Shown piece by piece: positions 44,091 to 52,786 of a DNA stretch of 64,000 bases. Source of the stretch: JAZKFT01 sp040386335. Lineage in GTDB: Bacteria; Bacteroidota; Bacteroidia; Chitinophagales; Chitinophagaceae. The translations under genes were made by a program, and so were the position numbers. The stretch lies in assembly GCA_040386335.1 (NCBI GenBank), contig JAZKFT010000023.1:124001-188000 (forward strand), given 5' to 3'. Each line of letters opens with the position of its first letter. Within the stretch, counting starts at the first letter, position 1. Below the pieces are notes generated by a model that saw only the letters and a list, made by a program, of their open reading frames with translations, made no database searches and had not been told where the DNA came from.

Positions 44091-46295
44091 TTAGTCAACC
44101 AGTTCAAACTTCAGCTTTTGATTATTGATCACCAGGTAAAAGTCACCGCTTTCCAGCCGCCGCAAACCGTTAGCATCCGGGAAACTAAGGTCACGCATCG
44201 GGTCAATCTCAAATTTGAAAGTCTTTTGTTCACCTGCCTTCAATGAAAGTTTTTCAAAATATTTCAATTCTTTCAAGGGGCGGGTAATGGAGGCTACCGG
44301 GTCGGCAATAAACCAGAGTGCGGTTTCCTTGCCGTCGCGTATGCCAGCATTGGTTACCTGTACCTGGGCTATTAATTTTTTATTTTTTTTGATAATGGTG
44401 TCGGAGAGTGTCACTTTGCCATAAGTGAAACTGGTATAGCTAAGGCCGTGGCCAAACCAATATTTTGGTTCGGTAGCAATATCCTGGTAACCACCTAGTT
44501 TGGGGCGGGCAGATTGCCGCATGTTATAATAGGTGGGTATTTGGCCAGTGGTTAATGGAAAGGTAATCGCCAGTTTTCCAGAGGGGTTCAGCCTGCCGGA
44601 GATGATGCCTGCTGCCGGTGTTCCGCCGGCAATACCGGGTTGCCAGATCTCCAGCATGGCATCCGACAGGTTATCTAAATTTCCGAGTTCTATAGGGCGC
44701 CCATTTGATAAAATAAGGATGATGGGTTTGCCGGTTTTTTTTAATGCACTTACCAGGCGCTCCTGTATTGGGGGGAGGGCAATGGTGGAACGGGTGGCAT
44801 TTTCACCACTCCATTTTTTCATTTCGCCCATGCATACGATCACCACCTCCGATTTTGTGGCCATCGCAATGGCTTCATCAAATCCTGTTTCGTTGGTACC
44901 TTCAAAATCACAACCCTTTGCATAGTTCAGGGTGGCCTTGTTGGCAAACTCCTTTGCAAAACCCTGGAAAAGGGTTTCTACCGCCGAAGTAACGCCCTGT
45001 CCTTCCCAGGAGCCCATCAGGTTGATGCTATCTTTTACCATCGGGCCTATTAACGCAATTTGCCTGATTTCTTTCGACAATGGCAATACCTGGTTGTTGT
45101 TTTTCAGCAACACCATCGATTCTTCGGCAAGCTTTTCTGCCACCGCCATACTTGCCGGCTGGTAGTAACGATCCTTTTCTGGCAACTCCACCACATAGGG
45201 TTGATCAAACAATCCCAGCCTGAATTTGATTCTCAGAATCCTGCGTACGGCTTCGTCAATACTACTGAGTGGTATTTTCTTTTCCTTCACCAGTTGTTGC
45301 AGGTTTTCTACATACACATTATCTACCATGTCCATTTCTACACCCGACATAAAAGATTTTAATGCGGCATCTTTCCTGTCTTTGGCAAAACCCTGTGGTA
45401 TTAAATTTTCAATAGAACCCCAGTCAGAAACAACAAAGCCGTCATGTTTCCAGCGTTGTTTTAAAATTTCTGTGAGGGTATAGGTATTGGCCGATGCCGG
45501 AACACCACTGATATCGTTAAAGGCGCTCATTAAGGTAGCAGCCCCGGCTTTAACGCCAGCCTCGTAAGGCGGCATAAAGGTTTCCCACATGGTTTGTGCG
45601 GATACATCGGCGTATCGGTAGTCCCTGCCACCTTCGGACAGGCTATAGCCGATATAGTGTTTTAAACAGGCGGCTATAGAAAAGGAATCGGAGAGGTTTT
45701 TACCCTGGTAGCCTTTTACGGAGGCAACAGAGAATATGGCGTTTACATACGGGTCCTCGCCATAGCCTTCGGCCACCCGGCCCCACCTTGCATCCCGGGC
45801 CACATCTATCATGGGGGAGAAGGTCCAGTCTACACCAGATAACCTTGATTCTTTTGCAGCTACCGCACAAGCCTGCGACGCAAGGTCTGCGTTCCACGAA
45901 CAAGCCTGTGCCAAAGGGATGGGATATACGGTGCGGTAACCATGGATTACATCAAAACCCATGAGGATGGGAATGCCCAGCCGGGATTCTTCCATGGCTT
46001 TGCGCATTATTTCGTTGCGGTAAACCGGGTTAATACTGCGATAGATCAATGAACCAATCTCGGGGCGAACAGCTTTTTTACTGGCTTCAATATTATTGGC
46101 ATTGGCATTTTTACCATAGGTCCACTGGTTGGTTTGCAAAATTTTTTCTTCCAGTGTCATGCGTTTCAGTAAGTCTTCCACCCGGTTTTCCAGGGTTGCC
46201 TTTTTATTCTTATAAACCGGTAGTGGTGCTTGCGCCAAAAGGCGGGAGGGCGTTATCAGCACTACACAATACATTGCTATTTTTCTCAACATCAT
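44091..46295 (-). CDS. GH3 beta-glucosidase (BglX-like)
   Basis: 734 residues with a signal peptide ending LLAQ (21). Landmarks: SRLGIPILMGFDVIHGYRTVYPIP, DARWGRVAEGYGEDPY, CLKHYIGY, GFVVSDWGS (nucleophile Asp291), QIALIGPMVKD, VIVCMGEMKKWSGENATRS and a Fn3-like C-terminal domain after YWFGHGLSYTSF. The DVIHGYRT block and the length are those of BglX-type periplasmic beta-glucosidases. It is the first gene after susD and separated from it by a large stem-loop at 46321. Confidence 0.9.
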   Translation of the reverse strand: MMLRKIAMYCVVLITPSRLLAQAPLPVYKNKKATLENRVEDLLKRMTLEEKILQTNQWTYGKNANANNIEASKKAVRPEIGSLIYRSINPVYRNEIMRKAMEESRLGIPILMGFDVIHGYRTVYPIPLAQACSWNADLASQACAVAAKESRLSGVDWTFSPMIDVARDARWGRVAEGYGEDPYVNAIFSVASVKGYQGKNLSDSFSIAACLKHYIGYSLSEGGRDYRYADVSAQTMWETFMPPYEAGVKAGAATLMSAFNDISGVPASANTYTLTEILKQRWKHDGFVVSDWGSIENLIPQGFAKDRKDAALKSFMSGVEMDMVDNVYVENLQQLVKEKKIPLSSIDEAVRRILRIKFRLGLFDQPYVVELPEKDRYYQPASMAVAEKLAEESMVLLKNNNQVLPLSKEIRQIALIGPMVKDSINLMGSWEGQGVTSAVETLFQGFAKEFANKATLNYAKGCDFEGTNETGFDEAIAMATKSEVVIVCMGEMKKWSGENATRSTIALPPIQERLVSALKKTGKPIILILSNGRPIELGNLDNLSDAMLEIWQPGIAGGTPAAGIISGRLNPSGKLAITFPLTTGQIPTYYNMRQSARPKLGGYQDIATEPKYWFGHGLSYTSFTYGKVTLSDTIIKKNKKLIAQVQVTNAGIRDGKETALWFIADPVASITRPLKELKYFEKLSLKAGEQKTFKFEIDPMRDLSFPDANGLRRLESGDFYLVINNQKLKFELVD

Positions 46296-46320
46296 TTTAC
46301 TCCGCTGGTTTTTACAAGTT

Positions 46321-46372
46321 GGGTTTCAAAGGCGTAAAAGTGACGAATCACTCTTACGCTTTAATGAAACCC
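46321..46372 (-). other. Intercistronic stem-loop between susD and the GH3 gene
   Basis: Long imperfect inverted repeat: GGGTTTCAAAGGCGTAAAAGTGA (46321-46343) against a 25-nt partner (46348-46372), closed by a 4-nt loop with small bulges. It lies in the 169-bp gap after the susD stop. Such structures often stabilise the upstream susCD part of the message or reduce read-through. No U-tract directly follows, so it is unlikely to be a full terminator. Confidence 0.55.
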
Positions 46373-46464
46373 TGATTGCTGCTATGCGAACCTATTTTTA
46401 TGGTATATTACATACCTGCTATTATATAATAAGTATTGATTGTACGTGGGTCTTCTGACATTTT

Positions 46465-48039
46465 TTAATACCCTGTATTCTGTGGAAAATTGGGCGCCAT
46501 CAAATCAATCTGATCCTGTGGTATTGGCCAGCGAACATGGAAAGCCTGCATTGGGAATACCGCCTCATTTGTTTTTGCGCTGCCAAACGTATGGTACAGG
46601 TTCACCTGTGAAATGAGTACACCCATCCTTTTGAGCAGGAACCAGCGGCCACCTTCGAAAGCTAATTCACGAGCCGATTCATCCAGGATTGCTTTTTGGT
46701 CAATTGAAGTAAGATTAGGTACGCCAGCCCTTGTCCGTACCATATTGATATAGCTAAGAGCTGTAGGGTTAGCTGCATTATTGGTCATTCTCCAATGTGC
46801 TTCGGCACCCATTAACAGTGTTTCTGCAAGCCGGTAAGCTATTACATCTTTAAAGCTGCCAGCACGCCCATCGGGCTTTGTAAAATCCTGATATTTTTTC
46901 ACACTCCAGTGGTATTGGCGGTAATTATCGGGGTATGAAGTTCTGGGCAGCTTTTTTTGGTAATAAGCAGTACCAATTTTGTTACCAATTACGGTGTCGG
47001 GGTAGAAATAGTTGGAAAAACGCATGTCTGGAGAAAGACCTGTTACAGGGTCCCAGCTCATCAAACTTTTTAAATAGTTATTTGGAGTTGTCCAGGCAAA
47101 CGAATTGCCACCCCAGTTATTATCTTCAATCATGTAGCCACCTGGCATTTCGTAGTAACGGGCAGTAAATACAGCCGAAAGTATATGCTGGCTGCCACCG
47201 GCCAGGGCATCGGTGCCACCGGTTACTTCATCGTATTGGTAAGCATACAATGTTTCCTTATGGTTTACATCTGCGCCAAAAACTTTATCTATTGGCTGCA
47301 AACTGTAACCACCATTATTGATGATAGCATCGCATTGTGCAGCCATTGTGGTCCAGTCGCCCTGCCATGAGGCTACCTGGGCACGAATGTGCCGGGCCAA
47401 ACCTAAATTAACCTGGCCTGCCTTGGCTACATAAGACAAATTAGCAATGGCGTAATCTAAATCGGCATTTATTAAGTTTAATACTTCCGTCTTAGTGGCC
47501 GGAGCATACTTGATAGCATCAAATGCATTTTCAACAGTCGTCGGGATGGTATCAATAAGAATATTATCAAACAATTGCCAAAGTTTAAAATAGGTCATGG
47601 CCCTGATAACTTTAGCTTCTGCAATTAGCCTGGTTTTATTAGCAGCAGTTGAAAAGGAAACGCCTGGTGCAGCATTAATGACTGCACTGGCCCTGTCAAT
47701 GAGTTGATAACCAGAACTCCATTTTCCACGGGGAAAGCCTAATGGTGTCATGGCGGTTTTATAAATCTGGGCATCATTAAAGGTGCGGGTGCAGCCCAGG
47801 TCATCAGCACAATATACCCAAAGGTTATTTTGTGTTAGTCCACTTGCATCGCTTACCCTTTCGTAAGCACGTTGCAGGTTATACAATCCACCGAGACCAA
47901 CGGTGAGCCCAGCTTCATCTTTATAAATAACAGCGGCTTCAATATCCTGGAAATTGTTCTCCACCAGCCATTTTTTGCAAGAGGTTCCGAATAGTGATAT
48001 AGTCAGAGCAACTATCAGTAAATTATGTATCTTTTTCAT
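46465..48039 (-). CDS. susD: SusD/RagB-family outer-membrane glycan-binding lipoprotein
   Basis: 524 residues with lipobox FGTSC (Cys21) followed by KKW. SusD landmarks are AVIYKDEAGLTVGLGGLYNLQRAY, RASAVINAAPGV, LIAEAKVIRAMTYFKLWQLFDNI with the TPR-like helices around it, ADLDYAIANLSY, ARHIRAQVASWQGDW and the C-terminal ARELAFEGGRWFLLKRMG. It caps the SusC pore encoded 49 bp upstream and binds oligosaccharides at the cell surface. Confidence 0.93.
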   Translation of the reverse strand: MKKIHNLLIVALTISLFGTSCKKWLVENNFQDIEAAVIYKDEAGLTVGLGGLYNLQRAYERVSDASGLTQNNLWVYCADDLGCTRTFNDAQIYKTAMTPLGFPRGKWSSGYQLIDRASAVINAAPGVSFSTAANKTRLIAEAKVIRAMTYFKLWQLFDNILIDTIPTTVENAFDAIKYAPATKTEVLNLINADLDYAIANLSYVAKAGQVNLGLARHIRAQVASWQGDWTTMAAQCDAIINNGGYSLQPIDKVFGADVNHKETLYAYQYDEVTGGTDALAGGSQHILSAVFTARYYEMPGGYMIEDNNWGGNSFAWTTPNNYLKSLMSWDPVTGLSPDMRFSNYFYPDTVIGNKIGTAYYQKKLPRTSYPDNYRQYHWSVKKYQDFTKPDGRAGSFKDVIAYRLAETLLMGAEAHWRMTNNAANPTALSYINMVRTRAGVPNLTSIDQKAILDESARELAFEGGRWFLLKRMGVLISQVNLYHTFGSAKTNEAVFPMQAFHVRWPIPQDQIDLMAPNFPQNTGY

Positions 48040-48088
48040 TTGTTTTTTTTGAGTAATTTGTATGAGACGCAGTTATATACCTGTTCAC

Positions 48089-51000
48089 TTACAGGCCAAG
48101 TTTCAATCCGAAAATGAAATTGCGGGTCATTGGGTAAGCGTACAAATCCTGCTCAGGACTATATGCCTGGTAGTCAGTTATCGTAAACAGGTTTTGTCCC
48201 GTTGCATAAATCCTAAGGTTGGTAAGTTTTATTCTGGAGAGCCATTTGGTAGGGAAGCTATAGCCTACCGTAACGTTCTGCAATCTCCAAAAAGAGGCAT
48301 CTTGTAAGCCCAGGTTAACCATACCGGGAGGCGATGTGCCTGCATTGGGCTGTGGATAGGTATTAGATGGGTTTTCTGGTGTCCAGTAATCCACTTTTAT
48401 ACCGTTTCTGTTACCCCTTAAATCGCCGCCTGCAGTATAATCATACAAAAATTGATTATTTCTTATAATGCCCTGAACTGTATAGATATCCATTGAGAAA
48501 TCGAACGATTTATACGTTACACCCAGGTTAAACGAGCCCACCCAATCAGGGTTTTGAGATGTGATGTAATTATCATCGGCATTAATTTTACCATCGGCAT
48601 TTTTGTCTTCTAATTTAACCGAACCTGGTACTGGCGTTCTAAGTGTAAAAGGATCTATGAGGGGCAAGCCGTTTTTATCTAACGCCACAGGAGCCTGTTG
48701 GCCACCAATTTCCCAACGGCCGGTTGTTGGGTTAAAAGTAGAATTCGGGTAAACCTCAGCAGACTGCCATACACCAAGGTATTTGGGCTGCCTGAAAACT
48801 TGTATAGACTGACCAATAAACAAGTTGCTGGCTATGTCATCGTCTTCTATTCCATCACCATTAGCATCGCCATACAGCTTATTTACTGTGTTGGTGTTCT
48901 TAGTGAAAATAATACCTGTTGTTACCCTAAGATTTTTTGTTTCTACGGGTACAGCATCCAGTTGTATTTCAAGGCCTTTGTTTTGCACTTCGCCAATGTT
49001 GGATACTTGAATCTCATAACCAGTCGATGCATTTATCCTGCGGTCAATAACCAGGTCAGTTGTTCTTCTATCGTACACTTCCACCGTACCCGAAATACGA
49101 TTTTTAAACAAGCCAAAGTCTGCCGCTAAGTTGGCAGTAGTAGTAGTTTCCCATTTAAATTTGGGATTCGCCAATCTGTTACTTGGTGCGTAGCCTGAAA
49201 TTCTGTCAATACCAAACAAATAGTCGTTTTGGTTTGCAAGACTTAAACTACGGTAAGGGTCCCGGGCCTCGTTGCCCGACTGACCATAGCTTGCTCTTAA
49301 TTTCAATATGTTAATGACTTTAATATTACTCATAAACTTCTCTTTCGCCACATTCCAACCCACTGCTAAGGCAGGAAAATAACCCCACTTATTCGCGGAG
49401 CCAAAAACGGTCGAACCGTTGGCGGTAAAAGTTACCTGCGCTGAGTATTTTGAAGCGTAATCGTAAATAACCCGGCCAATACCAGCTACCAACCGGCGTG
49501 AAGTACCGCCAATAGTGGGCGCATTAATCATAGCAGACTCCAAACCATAAATACCCAGTATGTCGTTTGATATTTTAGAAGCGGCATTTCTAAAGTTGTT
49601 ATAATCCTGTTGGCTTAAACTTCCTACAGCTGTGAGATTGAGGTTATGATCGCCAAATTTGGCTTTGTAACTCATGATGTTCTCCACCAGCCACTCGACG
49701 TTGTCCTGGAAGAAAATGCTACCATTAGCAAAGCCGTTAGCTACGCCACTTTCTGATAATTTCGTATTATAGTTGGTTTCTTTAAAATTCCACGACCTGC
49801 GGCTGGCGTTGATCCTGTTATTAAAGTTTTTAATGGGGCTTATATCCACAACGATGTTTACGAGGTCGTTGCGGCTTCCTACCCTGTTTTTTGTTTCGTT
49901 CAGGTTAAGGAGCGGATTAAAACTTTCCTGGTTGCCACCCGGGCGTACATTGAGAGAACCATCTGCATTATAGATATTTCCCAAAGGCGATGCTGTTACG
50001 ATCTGGCGAACAATACCGGCTATTCCAGGGTCGCTGGATATAGAATTTTGTACAGACGTATTTAACCCAATTTTTAACCAGGGAGTTAACACCTGATCTA
50101 CGTTTAAACGGATAGTACCCTTTTTAATATTTGTAGTGGGCACTAAACCTGTCATATCCTGGTAGTTACCACTTACATATACCGAAGTTTTGTCATTACC
50201 AGCAGAAAAGCTTAGGTCGTGATTTTGTATGGTAGCCGGTTTCAGGAGTTGGTCGGACCAGTCAATAGACCGGTTTTCGGCAATGGCAGCTAGCTCGTCT
50301 GCACTGAATATAAGCGCATCCGAACGATAAATGTTTTTGTTAACCGCTCTATCGGCTTCTCTTTTTAGCTGCGCAAATTCCTGCCCGGTATACACATCAA
50401 AATTTCTGTTAGCTGTTTGTGTACCATAGTAGCCACCGTAATTAATGGTTAATCTGCCGGCTTTACCTCTTTTGGTAGTAACAAGTATTACACCATTAGA
50501 TGCCCTGGCACCGTAAATGGCCTGGGCAGCAGCATCTTTTAGAATTTCTATGCCAGCAATGTCGTTTGGATTGAGATCATTAATAGATCCAATTCTTACG
50601 CCGTCGGCAATTACAATAGGGGCAGTATTTCCGTCAATGGAACCTTGACCCCTGATCAGGATATTAGAGGATCCGCCCGGGCCGGCATCTGCTGTTGTAA
50701 CGATAACACCGGCAGCTTTACCACGCAACATTTCGCCCACATCTAAGGTGGCGTTGCGGGTTGCTTTTTCCGGCTTAATAGAAGCCACAGAGCTAATAAT
50801 ATCGCTTTTTCTTTGCGATCCGTAGCCCACAACCACCACTTCATTCTGGCCTTTCAGATCTTCGGCCATGGTTATAACTATATTGGTTTCATTACCAATC
50901 TTTACCTCTTTTGTTTCGTAACCCACGTAAGTGATCACAAGTTCACCGCTGGAGCCCGCAGGAACATTTATTGAAAAAGATCCATCTTCAGCGGTTTTGG

Positions 51001-51154
51001 TAAAAGTTTTGGAACTCTTTAACTGCACTGTTGCACCCGACAATGGTTTGTTTTCAGTTGCTGTAATTTTTCCTGAAATTGTTTTTGTTTGCGCCATCGG
51101 TACTAGGCTGCAAAAAAACAAAAGGACGGAAAAGATGATTTTCTTTTTTGGCAT
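48089..51154 (-). CDS. susC: SusC/RagA-family TonB-linked outer-membrane transporter
   Basis: 1021 residues with a signal peptide ending PMAQ (22). An N-terminal carboxypeptidase-like domain (KTISGKITATENKPLSGATVQL) precedes the TonB-box region NEVVVVGYGSQRKSDIISSV. The plug carries ILIRGQGSIDGNTAPIVIADGV and GIEILKDAAAQAIYGARASNGVILVTTKRG. The barrel ends with an aromatic strand (MTRNFIFGLKLGL). With SusD it imports oligosaccharides of the locus's target glycan. It is the promoter-proximal gene of the 31-kb array and is divergent from the LacI-type gene, with a palindromic candidate operator in the 189-bp gap. Confidence 0.94.
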   Translation of the reverse strand: MPKKKIIFSVLLFFCSLVPMAQTKTISGKITATENKPLSGATVQLKSSKTFTKTAEDGSFSINVPAGSSGELVITYVGYETKEVKIGNETNIVITMAEDLKGQNEVVVVGYGSQRKSDIISSVASIKPEKATRNATLDVGEMLRGKAAGVIVTTADAGPGGSSNILIRGQGSIDGNTAPIVIADGVRIGSINDLNPNDIAGIEILKDAAAQAIYGARASNGVILVTTKRGKAGRLTINYGGYYGTQTANRNFDVYTGQEFAQLKREADRAVNKNIYRSDALIFSADELAAIAENRSIDWSDQLLKPATIQNHDLSFSAGNDKTSVYVSGNYQDMTGLVPTTNIKKGTIRLNVDQVLTPWLKIGLNTSVQNSISSDPGIAGIVRQIVTASPLGNIYNADGSLNVRPGGNQESFNPLLNLNETKNRVGSRNDLVNIVVDISPIKNFNNRINASRRSWNFKETNYNTKLSESGVANGFANGSIFFQDNVEWLVENIMSYKAKFGDHNLNLTAVGSLSQQDYNNFRNAASKISNDILGIYGLESAMINAPTIGGTSRRLVAGIGRVIYDYASKYSAQVTFTANGSTVFGSANKWGYFPALAVGWNVAKEKFMSNIKVINILKLRASYGQSGNEARDPYRSLSLANQNDYLFGIDRISGYAPSNRLANPKFKWETTTTANLAADFGLFKNRISGTVEVYDRRTTDLVIDRRINASTGYEIQVSNIGEVQNKGLEIQLDAVPVETKNLRVTTGIIFTKNTNTVNKLYGDANGDGIEDDDIASNLFIGQSIQVFRQPKYLGVWQSAEVYPNSTFNPTTGRWEIGGQQAPVALDKNGLPLIDPFTLRTPVPGSVKLEDKNADGKINADDNYITSQNPDWVGSFNLGVTYKSFDFSMDIYTVQGIIRNNQFLYDYTAGGDLRGNRNGIKVDYWTPENPSNTYPQPNAGTSPPGMVNLGLQDASFWRLQNVTVGYSFPTKWLSRIKLTNLRIYATGQNLFTITDYQAYSPEQDLYAYPMTRNFIFGLKLGL

Positions 51155-51247
51155 AACAATCGTTTTTGGTTGGGTTAATCTCTAAATTTGAGAACGTTAA
51201 ATTGATCGAAAAAACATTATTGAAAACCTTTTAAGAGGTATTTATTC

Positions 51248-51263
51248 ACTACAACGTTGTAGT
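51248..51263. promoter_or_regulatory. Candidate LacI-family operator (perfect 16-bp palindrome)
   Basis: ACTACAACGTTGTAGT is a perfect dyad with a central CG, the usual form of LacI/GalR-family operators. It lies 94 bp before the susC start and 81 bp before the LacI-type gene, so one site could control both. A 14/16 match lies at 14723-14738. Confidence 0.65.
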
Positions 51264-51343
51264 TTGTTTTAGTAGTTTGCTGGAGAATTTGATCAGTCTT
51301 TCCAGGAATCAGATTTGGTTTATAAAAAGTTATATATTTATAT

Positions 51344-52357
51344 ATGAATCTTAAACAACTTGCCAAAGAGCTTAATTTATCATTCTCTACTGTGTCGAAA
51401 GCACTAAGGGATAGTCATGAAATAAGTAGCGGTACAAAGGAACGGGTATTGGCTAAAGCAAAGGAACTGAACTACCAGGTGAATCCGCTGGCCAGTAGTT
51501 TTCGTAAACAAAAAACTAAAACCATTGCCGTTATAATCCCTGAAGTTGTGAACGATTTTTTTGGACCGGTTATTAACGGTATCGAGTCTATTGCGCTGTT
51601 AAAAGGGTATCATGTATTAATATACCTTACACATGAGGATATGCAAAAGGAAGTGGCAGTTACCCAATTGTTGCAAAATGGAAGAGTGGATGGAATCATG
51701 ATATCCCTGGCCGCACAAACCTCTGATACGGTTCACCTGGAAGTATTGAAAGACAAGGAGATACCCCTGGTTTTTTTTGATAGAATTGCCGAACATATAG
51801 ATGCGCCGAAGGTGATTACGGATGATTACAGCAGTGGTGCCGAAGCAACAGAGCACCTGATAAAAAATGGCTGTAAACGAGTTGCTTTTTTGTCTATATC
51901 GCCATCGTTGTCTATTAGTAATAAACGAAAGAACGGTTACCTTGACGCTTTGAAAAGGAATAATATAGAAGCCGAAGATAGTCTCATAAAGTATTGTGAT
52001 GGAAATGACCCACATGACCATGACATTATCCGCGAACTATTATCGCGGCATGATCGCCCTGACGGTATTTTTGCTTCAATTGAGCATTTGGCCATAGCTA
52101 CCTATGAGGTTTGCGGGGAGCTACAATTGAAAATTCCTGAAGATATTAAAATTATATGTTTTTCTAATTTAAAGACAGCTGGATTACTATGCCCCTCAAT
52201 GAGCACCATTACGCAGCCGGCATTTGAAATCGGCCGCGAGGCGGCGGCTATACTTTTCAAACTAATCGAGAAAAAGGGTCACCATTTTTTGCTTGAAAAA
52301 ACTGTTATCAACTCCAGGCTCATAGAGAGAAATTCTACAAAAAAGACAAGTAGATAA
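51344..52357 (+). CDS. LacI/GalR-family transcriptional regulator
   Basis: 337 residues. The N-terminal helix-turn-helix and hinge are NLKQLAKELNLSFSTVSKALRDSHEISSGTKERVLAKAKELNY followed by NPLASSFRKQKTKTIAV. The periplasmic-binding-protein-like effector domain follows: IIPEVVNDFFGPVINGIE, DGIMISLAAQTSD, IPLVFFDRIAEHI, VITDDYSSGAEATEHLIKNGCKRVAFL and IICFSNLKTAGLLCPSMSTITQPAFEIGREAA. It probably senses a sugar released by the adjacent array and controls susC and itself through the palindrome at 51248. Use of a LacI regulator instead of an anti-sigma/ECF pair or hybrid two-component system is common in soil Bacteroidota. Confidence 0.92.
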   Translation: MNLKQLAKELNLSFSTVSKALRDSHEISSGTKERVLAKAKELNYQVNPLASSFRKQKTKTIAVIIPEVVNDFFGPVINGIESIALLKGYHVLIYLTHEDMQKEVAVTQLLQNGRVDGIMISLAAQTSDTVHLEVLKDKEIPLVFFDRIAEHIDAPKVITDDYSSGAEATEHLIKNGCKRVAFLSISPSLSISNKRKNGYLDALKRNNIEAEDSLIKYCDGNDPHDHDIIRELLSRHDRPDGIFASIEHLAIATYEVCGELQLKIPEDIKIICFSNLKTAGLLCPSMSTITQPAFEIGREAAAILFKLIEKKGHHFLLEKTVINSRLIERNSTKKTSR

Positions 52358-52786
52358 ATGGATAGACAGAGCAAAGTTGTAAAGTAGCACATCCTGGCAA
52401 CAGCTAATGTCGTAACTGACTGAATAAGCGGACCGCAAGCATCTTTTGTTTTTTCTAGTTCAAACGGCGTCTGTAGTATCGAAAGGCTACCCAATCCATG
52501 GTTCACCTTTGGACACATCTTCTGACAGATGTGTCCAGTCACGATAGTAAATCAAAACAATCAGATCTACATATTTGTTATAGGTTTTTTACTTTTAATG
52601 GCTTCAGAATCTATGGGATAATAGCGCCCTGGCTTTGCGCCCTGGAAAATCATTTGTTCGCCGGATATGTTCTTTTTCCGCAACGCCTTTTCCTTTTTAG
52701 CAAAAACCGATCTAATGAACAAGCTGTTTTATTTTCGCCTTTAAAACGATTTAATTAGCAAACATAGCTGGTCAGATTTTCTCTCA
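52358..52786. other. Convergent intergenic region (429 bp) with one perfect hairpin, no credible gene
   Basis: Between the ends of the LacI-type gene (+) and the GH2 gene (-). It has a perfect 11-bp stem (52510-52537) and two direct copies of GCGCCCTGG (near 52625-52646). The open frame 52498-52758 has no recognisable features. Confidence 0.45.
52510..52537. terminator. Perfect hairpin in the convergent gap, possible terminator
   Basis: Stem TGGACACATCT / AGATGTGTCCA with a 6-nt loop. No U-tract on either strand, so termination is uncertain, but the convergent position fits. Confidence 0.4.

Noticed and set aside
52498..52758. 86-codon frame in the convergent gap
   Set aside because: No recognisable features and it spans the perfect hairpin; better explained as noncoding.
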